Shown piece after piece: positions 32,996-42,142 of a stretch of DNA of 53,035 bases. How positions within the stretch are numbered: the first letter of the stretch is position 1; each line of letters begins with the position of its first letter. The DNA comes from Pirellulales bacterium. GTDB taxonomy: Bacteria > Planctomycetota > Planctomycetia > Pirellulales > Pirellulaceae. The DNA is taken from the NCBI GenBank assembly GCA_022451045.1, contig JAKUOW010000010.1, forward strand, positions 1-53,035, read 5' to 3'. The translations under genes were made by a program, and so were the position numbers. The notes under the pieces were generated by a model. The model made no database searches. It was not told the origin of the DNA and saw only the letters and a program-made list of their open reading frames with translations.

Positions 32996-34303
32996 ATGCA
33001 AGTAAATCGTCAAATCACCCGGCGCCGACTGATTCAAACATCCGCGGTTGTTGCTAGTGGTGTCTTCGTTAATCCGAGTGCAGCACAGGAATCCAATTCA
33101 CCGAATGAGCGGCTGAACATTGCGTCTATTGGCTGTACCGGTAGAGCAGCCGGAAACCTAGATGGCGTTGCAAGCCAAAATATAGTGGCCATCGCAGACA
33201 TCGATACGAATCTGCTTGAAAAGGGAAGTGCGAGATTTGAAGGTGCTGCGAAGTATTCAGACTTTCGTGAATTGTTGGATAAAGAGCACGAAAAGATTGA
33301 TGCGGTGGTCGTGTCGACCCCGGATCATTGCCATGCTCCAGCCGCTGCCATGGCATTAAGAATGAAAAAGCATGTGTATTGTGAAAAGCCGCTTTCGCAC
33401 ACGGTTAAGGAAGCACGCGTCCTTGCTGAACTAGCGAAACGAAATAACCTCCAAACACAAATGGGAACACAGATTCATGCCGGAGATAATTACCGGCGCG
33501 TGGTCGAATTAGTTCAGTCTGGTGCCATTGGCGATGTTGACCGGGTGCATGTATGGGCGAATGCCGTTTATACCGGCGCCAAGTTTAAATACACCGAGAA
33601 ACCAGCAAATGTAAACTGGGACCTGTGGCTCGGGCCAGCAGTGGAACGGCCATATAGTGAAGGCGTGCATCCTTTCAACTGGCGACGATTCTGGGACTAC
33701 GGAACAGGCTCACTTGGCGACTTTGGTTGTCACTTCATGGACTTGGTTCATTGGGCCCTCGACCTGCGTAATCCAACGCACGTGAGTGCTAAAGGACCAG
33801 AAGTGGATGAAGTATCCACACCGGCATATACAATCGTTGATTATCAGTATCCCAAACGTGGTAAGCTGCCAGGTGTGCATCTAACATGGTACGACTCCGG
33901 AAAGCGACCTGAGATCTTAAAAACACTTAAAGACAAGGATGGTAATGTTCTCGATTGGGGTGCAGGCCAGTTGTTTATTGGTAGCAAGGGCATGATTCTG
34001 AGTAATTATGGAAGTCATCTCCTGTTACCTGAAGAGAAGTTCATTGACTTTAAACGGCCGGAACAGAGCATCCCGAAATCGATAGGGCATCATGCCGAAT
34101 GGTTGAAGGCGATTCGCGATGGTGGAACAACTACATGTAACTTTGATTATTCAGGGGCATTAACCGAATCTGTGTTGCTTGGTACGGTCGCATATCGCGC
34201 CGGTGAGGCAATTGAATGGGATTCAAAGCGATTGCGGGTGAAAAACAGCGAGAAGGCTCAGAATCTAATTCACAAGGAATACCGCAAAGGCTGGGATCTG
34301 TAG
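32996..34303 (+). CDS. Tat-exported Gfo/Idh/MocA family oxidoreductase
   Basis: This is an NAD(P)-dependent sugar or inositol oxidoreductase family protein of 435 residues. The N-terminus holds a twin-arginine signal (ITRRRLIQTSAVVASG), so it should act in the periplasm-like space. The Rossmann part is LNIASIGCTGRAAGNLDG, with VSTPDHCHAPAAAMALRM and YCEKPLSHTVKEARVL (the EKP motif, Lys conserved). The C-terminal domain has FNWRRFWDYGTGSLGDFGCH with HFMDLVHWALDL, as in other planctomycete members that carry secretion signals. Substrate and direction are unknown. No strong ribosome site is seen before the ATG. Confidence 0.9.
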   Translation: MQVNRQITRRRLIQTSAVVASGVFVNPSAAQESNSPNERLNIASIGCTGRAAGNLDGVASQNIVAIADIDTNLLEKGSARFEGAAKYSDFRELLDKEHEKIDAVVVSTPDHCHAPAAAMALRMKKHVYCEKPLSHTVKEARVLAELAKRNNLQTQMGTQIHAGDNYRRVVELVQSGAIGDVDRVHVWANAVYTGAKFKYTEKPANVNWDLWLGPAVERPYSEGVHPFNWRRFWDYGTGSLGDFGCHFMDLVHWALDLRNPTHVSAKGPEVDEVSTPAYTIVDYQYPKRGKLPGVHLTWYDSGKRPEILKTLKDKDGNVLDWGAGQLFIGSKGMILSNYGSHLLLPEEKFIDFKRPEQSIPKSIGHHAEWLKAIRDGGTTTCNFDYSGALTESVLLGTVAYRAGEAIEWDSKRLRVKNSEKAQNLIHKEYRKGWDL

Positions 34304-34379
34304 TGGTAGATTTGCTCCACTAGCTTTTTTCAGTCATGCAATTTGGTAGAATGTACATAGGTCAACAATTATCAGGGTG

Positions 34380-34406
34380 GCCCGATCTGGCGGTAGTAGA
34401 TCCGGC
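34380..34406 (+). promoter_or_regulatory. Hairpin in the leader of the LRR gene
   Basis: GCC-C-GATCT (34380-34388) can pair with AGATC-C-GGC (34398-34406) with one C-C mismatch and a nine-base loop. It lies 52 bases before the ATG of the secreted repeat protein. Its role is not known; a transcript-stabilising leader hairpin is one possibility. Confidence 0.3.
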
Positions 34407-34458
34407 TTAGTAACGAGGAGGTTTCCCAGGTTTATCGAAATCTCAGGGGGAATGAAAA

Positions 34459-35247
34459 ATGCGAAATACTAAAAGACTCTTTTTGAGCATGATGATGGGT
34501 ATGGTTCTTGTTTCTGGAGCACTCGCTCAGGAAGAAGAGGACGAAGGCGTCAGTATCGAATATAGCGATGCAGACTTGGCGGCTGTCGAAAAAATCAAAG
34601 AAGCCGGAGCACTCGTCTTGGAAGTTGCTCAGAATGACAATCGACTGAACGTCGCATTTCATCTGACCACTGCAGAAGTAGGCAACGAACAGGTAAGTCT
34701 GGTCAAAGACCTTCCGTTTATTGTGAGCCTGAACCTACGTGGTACCCAAGTTAATGACGAAGGCGCTGCCTTGCTGGCAGGTATGTCTGGCCTTGAGAGA
34801 CTACACCTTGAAAAGACCGGTGTTACAGACGCAGCACTGAATCATCTAACAGGGCTTGAAAACCTGAAGTACCTGAATGTTTACGGTACGGAAGTTACCG
34901 ACGCTGCGATCGCTACTATTGCCGGCATTAAGGGACTGGAAAAAGTCTATATCTGGCAAACAAAGATCACGATTGATGGTGTTGCTAAGCTCAAGGAAAA
35001 ACGTCCTGAGCTGAAGATCATCCCCGATCTGGTTGTCGAAAAGGCAAAGGCTGAAGCCGAAGCAGTTCGAAAGGCCGAAGAAGAAAAGAAGAAAGCTGAA
35101 GAGGAAGCAAAGAAGAAGGCTGAAGAAGAGGCAAAGAAGAAGGCTGAAGAAGAAGCCGCGAAGAAAAAAGCTGAAGAAGAAGCTGCAGCAAAGAAAGCAG
35201 CAGAAGAAGCAGCTGCAAAGAAAGCCGAAGAAGAGAAAAAAGAATAA
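34459..35247 (+). CDS. Secreted leucine-rich-repeat protein with charged helical tail
   Basis: This 262-residue protein begins with a signal peptide (cleavage after GALAQ at about 24). Then come leucine-rich repeats of the type LxxLxLxxTxVTDAAL, at about 62-190; LERLHLEKTGVTDAAL and LKYLNVYGTEVTDAAI are two of them. The last part, about 196-262, is a long run of Lys, Glu and Ala in units such as KAEEEAKKKAEEE, predicted as one long charged helix or a coiled coil. LRR proteins of this kind are common in planctomycetes and bind proteins; the partner is unknown. AGGGGGAATG lies before the ATG, and a clear hairpin terminator follows at 35273-35315. Confidence 0.85.
   Translation: MRNTKRLFLSMMMGMVLVSGALAQEEEDEGVSIEYSDADLAAVEKIKEAGALVLEVAQNDNRLNVAFHLTTAEVGNEQVSLVKDLPFIVSLNLRGTQVNDEGAALLAGMSGLERLHLEKTGVTDAALNHLTGLENLKYLNVYGTEVTDAAIATIAGIKGLEKVYIWQTKITIDGVAKLKEKRPELKIIPDLVVEKAKAEAEAVRKAEEEKKKAEEEAKKKAEEEAKKKAEEEAAKKKAEEEAAAKKAAEEAAAKKAEEEKKE
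35047..35244 (+). repeat. KAEEE-type coding repeat
   Basis: This DNA is made of near-identical GCTGAAGAAGAGGCAAAGAA units that encode Lys, Ala and Glu. They form the C-terminal helix of the leucine-rich-repeat protein. Nucleotide-level repetition suggests length variation by slippage. Confidence 0.8.
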
Positions 35248-35272
35248 GCTTCATCGGCAAGTGATAACACTG

Positions 35273-35315
35273 AAGGCCATTAGCTGTCCACATTGCGGCT
35301 AATGGCCTTTTTTTT
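35273..35315 (+). terminator. Rho-independent terminator after the LRR gene
   Basis: AAGGCCATTAGC (35273-35284) pairs perfectly with GCTAATGGCCTT (35298-35309) across a 13-base loop, and eight T in all end it. It closes the transcript of the secreted leucine-rich-repeat gene 26 bases after its stop. Confidence 0.9.
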
Positions 35316-35374
35316 GAAAAGTACATATTTGGCGTAATACATGCCCTAATTCGAAAAACGGAGATCTTGGATCG

Positions 35375-36148
35375 ATGCTACCTGGAATCAAACAATTTGA
35401 AATGACCGGAAAGACTGCCATTGTTACTGGTGGATCAAAAGGGCTTGGTAAAGCCATGGCGGAAGGGCTAGCGTCCGCCGGTGCTGATGTTGTACTTGTC
35501 GCCCGTAATGAAGAAGAAGTAACTGCTGCGGCAACGGAGATCGCAGATAGTTACGCAGTTCAGGCCATTGGGATGAGTGCTGATGTATCATGCCCGGATG
35601 CCGTTCAAGGCGTGGTGGATGCTACCATCGAGAAATTTGGAAAGATCGATGCACTGATCAATAACGCGGGCATCAACATTCGTGGTGCGGTGGATGAATT
35701 GGAACTTGATGAATTCCAAAAGGTTATGGATATCAACGTAAATGGAGTCTGGTTATTTGCTCGGGCAGTTGTGCCACATATGAAGAAGGCCGGATACGGT
35801 CGAATTGTAAATCTAGCTAGCACACTCGGATTGGTCGGACTATCTAATCGAACACCGTACACATCGAGCAAGGGCGCCGTCGTGCAAATGACCCGTGCGC
35901 TTGGTCTTGAACTAGCACCGTTTGGAATCACCTGCAACGCCATCTGTCCAGGGCCGTTCCTTACCCCAATGAATATTCCCATCAAGGATGATGAACAGAC
36001 GAAGAAGTCAATTGTCGGTGCAGTCGCCCTTGAACGTTGGGGCGAACTAAATGAGATTCAGGGCGCTGCTATTTTTCTCTCTAGCGATGCATCGAGTTAC
36101 ATGACCGGAAGCATGGTCACGGTAGATGGTGGCTGGACAGCGCGATAG
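35375..36148 (+). CDS. Short-chain dehydrogenase/reductase (gluconate 5-dehydrogenase-like)
   Basis: This is a classical SDR of 257 residues, probably NAD(P)-dependent. It has TGGSKGLGKAMAEGLA (about 19-34), VVLVARN, NNAGINIRG (about 91-99) and the catalytic tetrad with NLASTLG (Ser) and YTSSKGAV (Tyr and Lys). PGPFLTPMN and SYMTGSMVTVDGGWTAR complete it. The general look is like gluconate 5-dehydrogenase or 2-deoxy-D-gluconate 3-dehydrogenase, but the substrate cannot be assigned. CGGAGATCTTGG lies before the ATG. It converges on the hydrolase that ends at 36167. Confidence 0.9.
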   Translation: MLPGIKQFEMTGKTAIVTGGSKGLGKAMAEGLASAGADVVLVARNEEEVTAAATEIADSYAVQAIGMSADVSCPDAVQGVVDATIEKFGKIDALINNAGINIRGAVDELELDEFQKVMDINVNGVWLFARAVVPHMKKAGYGRIVNLASTLGLVGLSNRTPYTSSKGAVVQMTRALGLELAPFGITCNAICPGPFLTPMNIPIKDDEQTKKSIVGAVALERWGELNEIQGAAIFLSSDASSYMTGSMVTVDGGWTAR

Positions 36149-36166
36149 TGCCTGCCAGATAAGCCG

Positions 36167-37270
36167 TTAGTGTTTCAAGACTTTGTCGAACAATGGAAAG
36201 GCCACATCGCCATTCCATCGATGGCCGCCCTCGAAGTGGTCGTAATGAAGCTGGTCACGTACGCCAAACGCTTTGTATACACGTTCAAGTCTCGATTTGA
36301 ATAAGGCGTCCCATTTTGGGACGATCAGCCCATCAGTACTGCCCATTTCCCAGACACATGGTCGTGGTGCTATCAATCCGCCGATTTCGGCATAGTCACC
36401 GTACTTGAGTAAGTTGGGAATAATCTGCGAACCACAACTGTATCGGTGCGAAACTCGTTCCTGCATGAGATTTAGTGCTCCGCTGACTGCAGCAACTTTG
36501 ATTCTAGGATCGACGGCCGTGACCATCATCGTCATGCGACCGCCGTAGGAAAGACCAGCACATCCGATCTTCTCTTTGTTTACAGTTGGAAGGCTTTGTA
36601 AATAAGAAATGGACCATCGTAAGTCTCTCACGTTTTCAGTGATAAGCAGCTTTCCTAGAGCCTGCATCCTTACGAACGTGACGGCACACGGGTCATTTCC
36701 ACCATAGGTCTTTTTGTCGACTCGCTGTCCAAACGGAATCATGCATGGTACAGCTACTATGTAGCCGCGTCTGACGAATTGCAGTCCATAATCGTAATTC
36801 GCTTTTTCGATTGCTTCGGAAACTCCTTCGATGTCGTGCCGGCCGGCGACCGTATGGTGTCCGTAGTCCCCGTGCCCGTGTACGGCGAGGATCCCGGGTC
36901 GTAACGGTGCATCTCTTGTTTGGTTGGGGGTCAGCAGATAGAGAGGCAGCGTGTGATGACCCGGTGCGCTCAACTCGATACTTAAACGCATGTGGTCAAC
37001 GAGTTGTTTTGACTCGATCACTTTGGCGGTAAACGTCTCCGGTGGCCGGGATTCTCCCATCAGGTTATGGAGTTTCTTTCTGAATTCCTGCTGCCATATG
37101 TCGGCATCGTTCTCTGTCTCGCCGTCGAAGACCATATGCAGCTTCACCTCGTTTAGGTCAGCTCGAATATCGGACGTCACCGGTTTTGGAGTTTGTGGCT
37201 CGGCTAGAATTGCTTGTGGATGACACGCGATGAGCATCACAGCTAAAGTCGGGAAGAATTTATGTCGCAT
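36167..37270 (-). CDS. Secreted alpha/beta hydrolase (acetyl xylan esterase-like)
   Basis: This is an alpha/beta-fold hydrolase of 367 residues with a signal peptide (LAVMLIACHPQAILA, cleavage near 23). HGHGDYG (about 131-137) is the oxyanion-hole segment. GLSYGGRMT carries the nucleophile Ser241. STDGLIVP contains the likely acid, and HFEGGHRWNG contains the likely catalytic His. The general plan is that of the esterase group near acetyl xylan esterases and dienelactone hydrolases, so it may remove acyl groups from polysaccharides. It starts two bases after the stop of the DUF1552 gene, so the two are translated together. It is the last gene of a five-gene minus-strand run. Confidence 0.85.
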   Translation of the reverse strand: MRHKFFPTLAVMLIACHPQAILAEPQTPKPVTSDIRADLNEVKLHMVFDGETENDADIWQQEFRKKLHNLMGESRPPETFTAKVIESKQLVDHMRLSIELSAPGHHTLPLYLLTPNQTRDAPLRPGILAVHGHGDYGHHTVAGRHDIEGVSEAIEKANYDYGLQFVRRGYIVAVPCMIPFGQRVDKKTYGGNDPCAVTFVRMQALGKLLITENVRDLRWSISYLQSLPTVNKEKIGCAGLSYGGRMTMMVTAVDPRIKVAAVSGALNLMQERVSHRYSCGSQIIPNLLKYGDYAEIGGLIAPRPCVWEMGSTDGLIVPKWDALFKSRLERVYKAFGVRDQLHYDHFEGGHRWNGDVAFPLFDKVLKH

Positions 37271-37272
37271 AT

Positions 37273-38625
37273 TTATCCTCGCAGATCATCAAGTGGTCCG
37301 CGGCTAGCGCCAAATCGTTTTTGCTCTACCCCCATGCGATTGAGCATTGATAAGTACAGATTCGACATCGGTACATCATCGCGGAATCTCAGATAGCGTC
37401 CGGTTTTGATATCGAGGTTACTACCACCGGCAAATACTACAGGTAAGTCCTCATGGGAATGCTCATGCCCATCGGCCAGACTTGAGCCATACACAATCAT
37501 TGAATTATCCAGTAGCGTATGTTCACCTTCGTCGATCTCTTTCATCCTGTTGAGCATGTAAGCGAGTTGTTCATGGTGCCATCGTGTAACGCGATTGAAC
37601 ATGTCGCGTTTTTCATCCAGCGACTTCCAGCTTGTCACACCATCATCATCTTCCGTGCGACCAGAGATATCACGGTAGTGTGAAAGTGCGTGCCAAGTTC
37701 CTTTCACATCATCAATGAAATTGAAGTATCGATTGCTTTGCCCATGATCGAGCATGAAAGTACTTATGCGAGTTGCATCCGCCCAGAAACCGAGCACGAT
37801 CATGTCCATCATCAATCGCATGTATTCACGATGGTCAGTTGGAATGCCTGGTGCAGGGCGTTTAAGCGTGTCGGTGAGCAATTTGTTTTCGGCGGCAATT
37901 TCCGCTTGTCGATCGGCAAATGCCAGTCTACGTTCGATGCTTCGTATTGAGTCCAGATATTCGTCAATTTTGCGTTGGTCACTTTTGCCAAGTTGTTGAC
38001 GAATACTCCGAGCCTGTTCTCTAACCTGGTCAACTACTCCTTTATCAATTCCGGACGTCGTCGATGTGCGGAACATCTGGTCAAATACCACGCGGGGTTC
38101 GACTTCCCGACTGGCCGGTGTACGATTGTCGGTCCAGGAAATCGTATTGCGGGGCAAGCTACCAGAGAAAAAACCCTCACCTTCCATGGAAATCTGTAAT
38201 GATGGCAATAGCGTCTGCTGACCAACCTTATCTGCAGCTAGTTGGTCGACTGATTTACCTCCGGCACTCACTCGTCCGCCGTCGTATTCGCCCCCGGTTA
38301 ACCAGGTGGCCGTTCCGGCGCGGTGCCCATTTCCGCGTGGCGTCCAAAGGTTTTTGAAGACGAGCAAGTCATCCTTCAAAGATTCAAGTGGATGCATCCA
38401 CTCGTTGAGTTCTACAAGATTGCCATTTTGATCGCTCTTGGCCGGATTCCAGCTACCTCTAGCGATTCCATTCGGGAAGTAAAGGAATGCCATACGTGCC
38501 GGAGATGCTGGAGTGTCTGAGGCCTTGGATTCCGATTCCATGGCCTCGAGCCATGGAAGACAAACTGTCGCACCGATACCCGTTAGCATTGCGCGTCTTG
38601 ATAGCTGCCAGCTCTTTTTGCTCAT
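37273..38625 (-). CDS. DUF1552 family exported protein
   Basis: This 450-residue protein belongs to the DUF1552 family of planctomycetes and related bacteria, of unknown function. The N-terminus, SRRAMLTGIGATVCLPWLEAM, is a twin-arginine signal. The family segments are RMAFLYFPNGIARGSW (about 44-59), LLVFKNLWTPRGNGHRAGTATWLTG (in parts), SVDQLAADKVG, SISWTDNRTP-like ISWTDNRTPAS, and DNSMIVYGSSLADGHEHSHE (about 377-396). The stretch with many His and Asp near the end is the most conserved and may bind metal. It is 21 bases behind the DUF1592-type gene, the standard pair in this phylum. Confidence 0.9.
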   Translation of the reverse strand: MSKKSWQLSRRAMLTGIGATVCLPWLEAMESESKASDTPASPARMAFLYFPNGIARGSWNPAKSDQNGNLVELNEWMHPLESLKDDLLVFKNLWTPRGNGHRAGTATWLTGGEYDGGRVSAGGKSVDQLAADKVGQQTLLPSLQISMEGEGFFSGSLPRNTISWTDNRTPASREVEPRVVFDQMFRTSTTSGIDKGVVDQVREQARSIRQQLGKSDQRKIDEYLDSIRSIERRLAFADRQAEIAAENKLLTDTLKRPAPGIPTDHREYMRLMMDMIVLGFWADATRISTFMLDHGQSNRYFNFIDDVKGTWHALSHYRDISGRTEDDDGVTSWKSLDEKRDMFNRVTRWHHEQLAYMLNRMKEIDEGEHTLLDNSMIVYGSSLADGHEHSHEDLPVVFAGGSNLDIKTGRYLRFRDDVPMSNLYLSMLNRMGVEQKRFGASRGPLDDLRG

Positions 38626-38646
38626 GGATCAGACCTTTGCATTTAA

Positions 38647-40563
38647 TCAATTCTCCGTTTGATGCTGTTTGTACTGGAATGGGTATGACAGCACTATCTG
38701 CTTAATGAGCGTCTTCATTCTAAATTCATTCGCCTTCAGTGCTTTACCAATTCGAATAATAGCGGCTTCATCATAGTACTCTAGCTGTCGTCCAAGCGAA
38801 TAAGAGAGCATTTTGCGTATGACTTGATGCACCAGATCATCATGTCGATGTGTGACGATGGCTTCTTTCAGTCCGTCGATACCGCGAAATACCGTACCGT
38901 TGGGGAGTTGTCCTTTGGAGTCAATTACTTGTCGTCGATTCCGTGTTCGGTAGCGACCAAAGAAGTCGAAGTTTTCGAGCCCGAATCCAAGCGGGTCGAT
39001 TTGTTTGTGACAGGAGGCACACCGCGGTGAGTCTGAATGTAGTTCCAGTTTCTCACGAGCTGTTAGCGTTTCATCAAAGGCAATCTCTTCATCTATTTCA
39101 TCTGCACCCGGGGGTGGCGGTGGAGGTGGTGTGCCAAGCAGATCGGTAAGTATCCAGCGACCGCGAATCACGGGGCTCGTTCGATAAGGAAACGAAGTGA
39201 TTGCGAGAATACTGCCGTGCGACAGTACTCCACCGCGGACACTCTCTGCTGTAGTAACTCGCCGCATTTCGTTGCCTTCGATACCCTCAATACGATAATG
39301 GGATGCCAGTTCCTCATTCATAAATGAGTAGTCAGCGCTTATTAATTCAGACACAGGGCGATCGTCGGTAATAAGTGAGACGAAAAACATCGCGGTCTCT
39401 TCTCGCATAGATGCCATGAGAGATTCTGTGCACCAGGGGTTATCAATCGGATCCAGCCGAATTCGAGTACCAAGATCCTCAAAGCCGAGCCACTGAGAGG
39501 CGAAAACAGTGCCAAGCGTTTGTGCACGTGGATCATCGATCATCCGGTTCACTTGTGCGATGAGAGTTGCGCTGTCGTGAAGCTTGCCAGAGGCTGCTAG
39601 TTGGAGCAACTCATCATCGGGCATCGACGCCCAAAGAAAGTACGACAATCGGTTTGCTAGTTCTATTGAACTCACTCGCGTTGGCTTGCTGTCAGCAGGA
39701 GTTTCACCGATGTGCATGATAAAGTTCGGACTGATCAAAGCCAGTTTGACAGCCAATCGCATTGATTCATTAAATGACTTGCCCGATTTCCGGGCTTTGT
39801 TGTAGCGATTCAGGAGCGTGTCCATTTCAGCTTGTGTCACAGGCCTGCGATAAGCTCTTGGTAAAAACGTGCTTATCAACCTGGAAGCAGTTTCAGATTC
39901 CTCTTGATCACCCTTTGGTTTGGTGTGGAAGAAGCGGTCAAACGATGCTTTTTGTTCTGCGGACTCAGGATAGTCATTCAACGCTACACGAATCGCTTCA
40001 TCAGCCGCTGAAATATATCGGTCAAGAAGCTGTGGCTGTATGAACAGTGTATTGGCACTGTTGTCAAAACCGCTTGTTCCACTCAAATCAACAGGGAATT
40101 TACTGGCAACATTAACCGAAACTCCAAACAGGTCGCCCAATGTAAATTCCAATTCTCGACTTGTTAATCGGCGTATGGATTCAAATCCCGGGTTCTTAAT
40201 CGCTTCATAATCGAATCTGTCGATCGAGTCCGAAAGGAACGATGTCAGTTGATCTCGTTCGTCTTCACTTAGTTGCGGAGCATCGTCAGGCGGCATCTCT
40301 CCACCGACGACGCGATCCACAATGGTCAACCAGGTACGTCGATGCTTAACCAATGGTAAATCGCGAGATAAGGACTCCAGATTCAACTGTGCTTGTGACT
40401 CCTCTGGCCCGTGGCAATCAACACAGTATTTTTGGATGATTGAGCTGATTTCACCGGTCAGCGTTTCTTGATTTTCCTGAGCGTATATGGCTGAGGGCGC
40501 GATTAGAAATATCAGCGCCAATTGAGTGAACCACTGCTGATTGGGAAGATATATGCAACGCAA
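38647..40563 (-). CDS. DUF1592/DUF1588-type protein with cytochrome c motifs
   Basis: This 638-residue exported protein is of the planctomycete type with PSD1-like cytochrome c and DUF1587, DUF1592, DUF1588 and DUF1585 parts. A signal peptide (LALIFLIAPSAIYA) comes first. CVDCHGPEESQAQL (Cys47-His51) is a c-type heme motif. FESIRRLTSRELEFTLGDLF marks the next domain, LANRLSYFLWASMPDDELL the large middle one, and SPRCASCHKQIDPLGFGLE a second CxxCH (Cys515-His519). HDDLVHQVIRKMLSYSLGR ends it. Such proteins are paired with DUF1552 partners, as here. The reaction is unknown; heme-based electron transfer is likely. Confidence 0.92.
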   Translation of the reverse strand: MRCIYLPNQQWFTQLALIFLIAPSAIYAQENQETLTGEISSIIQKYCVDCHGPEESQAQLNLESLSRDLPLVKHRRTWLTIVDRVVGGEMPPDDAPQLSEDERDQLTSFLSDSIDRFDYEAIKNPGFESIRRLTSRELEFTLGDLFGVSVNVASKFPVDLSGTSGFDNSANTLFIQPQLLDRYISAADEAIRVALNDYPESAEQKASFDRFFHTKPKGDQEESETASRLISTFLPRAYRRPVTQAEMDTLLNRYNKARKSGKSFNESMRLAVKLALISPNFIMHIGETPADSKPTRVSSIELANRLSYFLWASMPDDELLQLAASGKLHDSATLIAQVNRMIDDPRAQTLGTVFASQWLGFEDLGTRIRLDPIDNPWCTESLMASMREETAMFFVSLITDDRPVSELISADYSFMNEELASHYRIEGIEGNEMRRVTTAESVRGGVLSHGSILAITSFPYRTSPVIRGRWILTDLLGTPPPPPPPGADEIDEEIAFDETLTAREKLELHSDSPRCASCHKQIDPLGFGLENFDFFGRYRTRNRRQVIDSKGQLPNGTVFRGIDGLKEAIVTHRHDDLVHQVIRKMLSYSLGRQLEYYDEAAIIRIGKALKANEFRMKTLIKQIVLSYPFQYKQHQTEN

Positions 40564-40597
40564 TGGACGATGACCTCTCGGGGCACGTGTATGTGAA

Positions 40598-42133
40598 TTA
40601 TTGCTTTCGCCGATACAGCCTGAGTGTCCGACGCTTGCCGGATTGCCCAGTGAACTGAATTATATCCTCCTGGTAGAGTTCCTTGAACGCAGGTGAATCC
40701 GCAAGTTCGATATCTGTTAGGAACCAGGGGTCGGCCATGCTGACGCCTAGAGCCGGCCCTAAGATGATTAAATCCGGATTGCGGGATAAGACATAGTCCC
40801 CGTCACCTTTACCGTGACCTGGAAGTTCTTGCCATTGGGTTGTCGGTTTGATTCCAGATACATCGCGTCGTGCAATGGTTGCATCATTTAGCCCAAGCAT
40901 GTCAATGAATTGATGACTTGCGGCAAAATAAGGCGTACTGCCGGCAGTATTGACTGCAATTAGCGACTCAGGTTCGTTCGCTTCTAGCCAGATTCCTACA
41001 TCGCGGCCATCGACAGCCGCCCGATCAATATGTCGCGTGTTTTCCAGCCACTGACCGGGCGTTATTGGCAGCCACATTTGTAGTAACGCAATTGCAAAGA
41101 TGATTGCTGCCAGCTTGTTGCCATTGATTTTAAACGGACAACGGTCATGGTCGCGACTGTTGATAAGCCATGTGGCAGGCACAAGAGTGACCAGTAGCAT
41201 ACGGTGAGCCGGCATATGATCACCGCCTGCAAATACGATATAGCAACAAAAGATTACCAATGAAGTAAACATGTACAGCACTGATGCTGAGAGCGTTTTC
41301 CGATAGCAATGTTGCAATGTCATTCCAGCGGCCAGAACTAACAGGTATGCCGGTGTTCGGGCAAATGTGTGTAAGTAATGGAATCCATCCTGCAATCGCT
41401 CAGAATCTAATCCGGTGAGTTTCGCGTGATATGTGTTTGGCAACAATTCACCAAAATATGACCATCTCCAACACACATATGACCCAGCTAATACCATGAA
41501 GCCAGTGATGAGGCCCGCCAACGATGGTTTCCAGGTCTTACGATGCATTGCAGGGGTAAATAGAACCGCAAGTGCCCAGAACAGCCCAGCCTCTGGTCGA
41601 GTTAGTGCAGCTGCTCCAAACAGCAAACCTGTGGCGAGCGATTGCTTGGTATTAGGTGATGTGCTTGCTGCAAATTGCCAGCACGCCATTTGCAGCAAAA
41701 GTACAAAGAGCGTCGTTTCGAGTCCGCCGATTGCCCAGGCTGTGATTCCAAAGCTACTTGGTATCAACATCAGGCACATTTGATTGCACGCGTTGTTTTG
41801 CGTTTTACTGTATCGCCACGAATAGAAAATGATACCCGCCAGTGCACCAAGCCGGATACATTGTGATGCCAGTTGCAGATCCATGCCAAAGATTCCAAGC
41901 ACTGATAGGCAGGCGAGATGTAGGAAGCTGGTGAAGCCTTCCACAGGTTTTTCGTTTACATTCCACGTCAGCCCGTTTCCGTCTATCCAGTTTTGAGCGT
42001 ATCGAAGTGTGATGTATGCATCATCATGATAGAAGTTGCGTTGTACATAGATTCCGGCACCAACCACCACTACCAGCAGGATTACCGGGAGAGTAATTGA
42101 CGTCTTCTCGTGATTTTCAACGGAACTGAACAT
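40598..42133 (-). CDS. GT-C membrane glycosyltransferase, AftB-like (second of two)
   Basis: This is a membrane protein of 511 residues with about a dozen hydrophobic segments. The opening, FYHDDAYITLRYAQNWIDGN (about 34-53) with PVEGFTSFLH, is like the arabinosyltransferase AftB of mycobacteria and similar GT-C enzymes. In these the two acidic residues in a loop near the N-terminus (here His-Asp-Asp) are the catalytic site. Such enzymes move a sugar from a lipid-linked donor to a glycan outside the membrane. The last 130 residues are soluble. Donor and acceptor are unknown. It starts nine bases after the stop of a related gene and ends 34 bases before the DUF1592-type gene. Confidence 0.72.
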   Translation of the reverse strand: MFSSVENHEKTSITLPVILLVVVVGAGIYVQRNFYHDDAYITLRYAQNWIDGNGLTWNVNEKPVEGFTSFLHLACLSVLGIFGMDLQLASQCIRLGALAGIIFYSWRYSKTQNNACNQMCLMLIPSSFGITAWAIGGLETTLFVLLLQMACWQFAASTSPNTKQSLATGLLFGAAALTRPEAGLFWALAVLFTPAMHRKTWKPSLAGLITGFMVLAGSYVCWRWSYFGELLPNTYHAKLTGLDSERLQDGFHYLHTFARTPAYLLVLAAGMTLQHCYRKTLSASVLYMFTSLVIFCCYIVFAGGDHMPAHRMLLVTLVPATWLINSRDHDRCPFKINGNKLAAIIFAIALLQMWLPITPGQWLENTRHIDRAAVDGRDVGIWLEANEPESLIAVNTAGSTPYFAASHQFIDMLGLNDATIARRDVSGIKPTTQWQELPGHGKGDGDYVLSRNPDLIILGPALGVSMADPWFLTDIELADSPAFKELYQEDIIQFTGQSGKRRTLRLYRRKQ

Positions 42134-42142
42134 CGGTAGTCG

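Noticed and set aside
34947-35326. Open frames in other phases across the KAEEE repeat
   Set aside because: They arise from the simple repeat itself; their products are runs of Leu, Ser or Lys.
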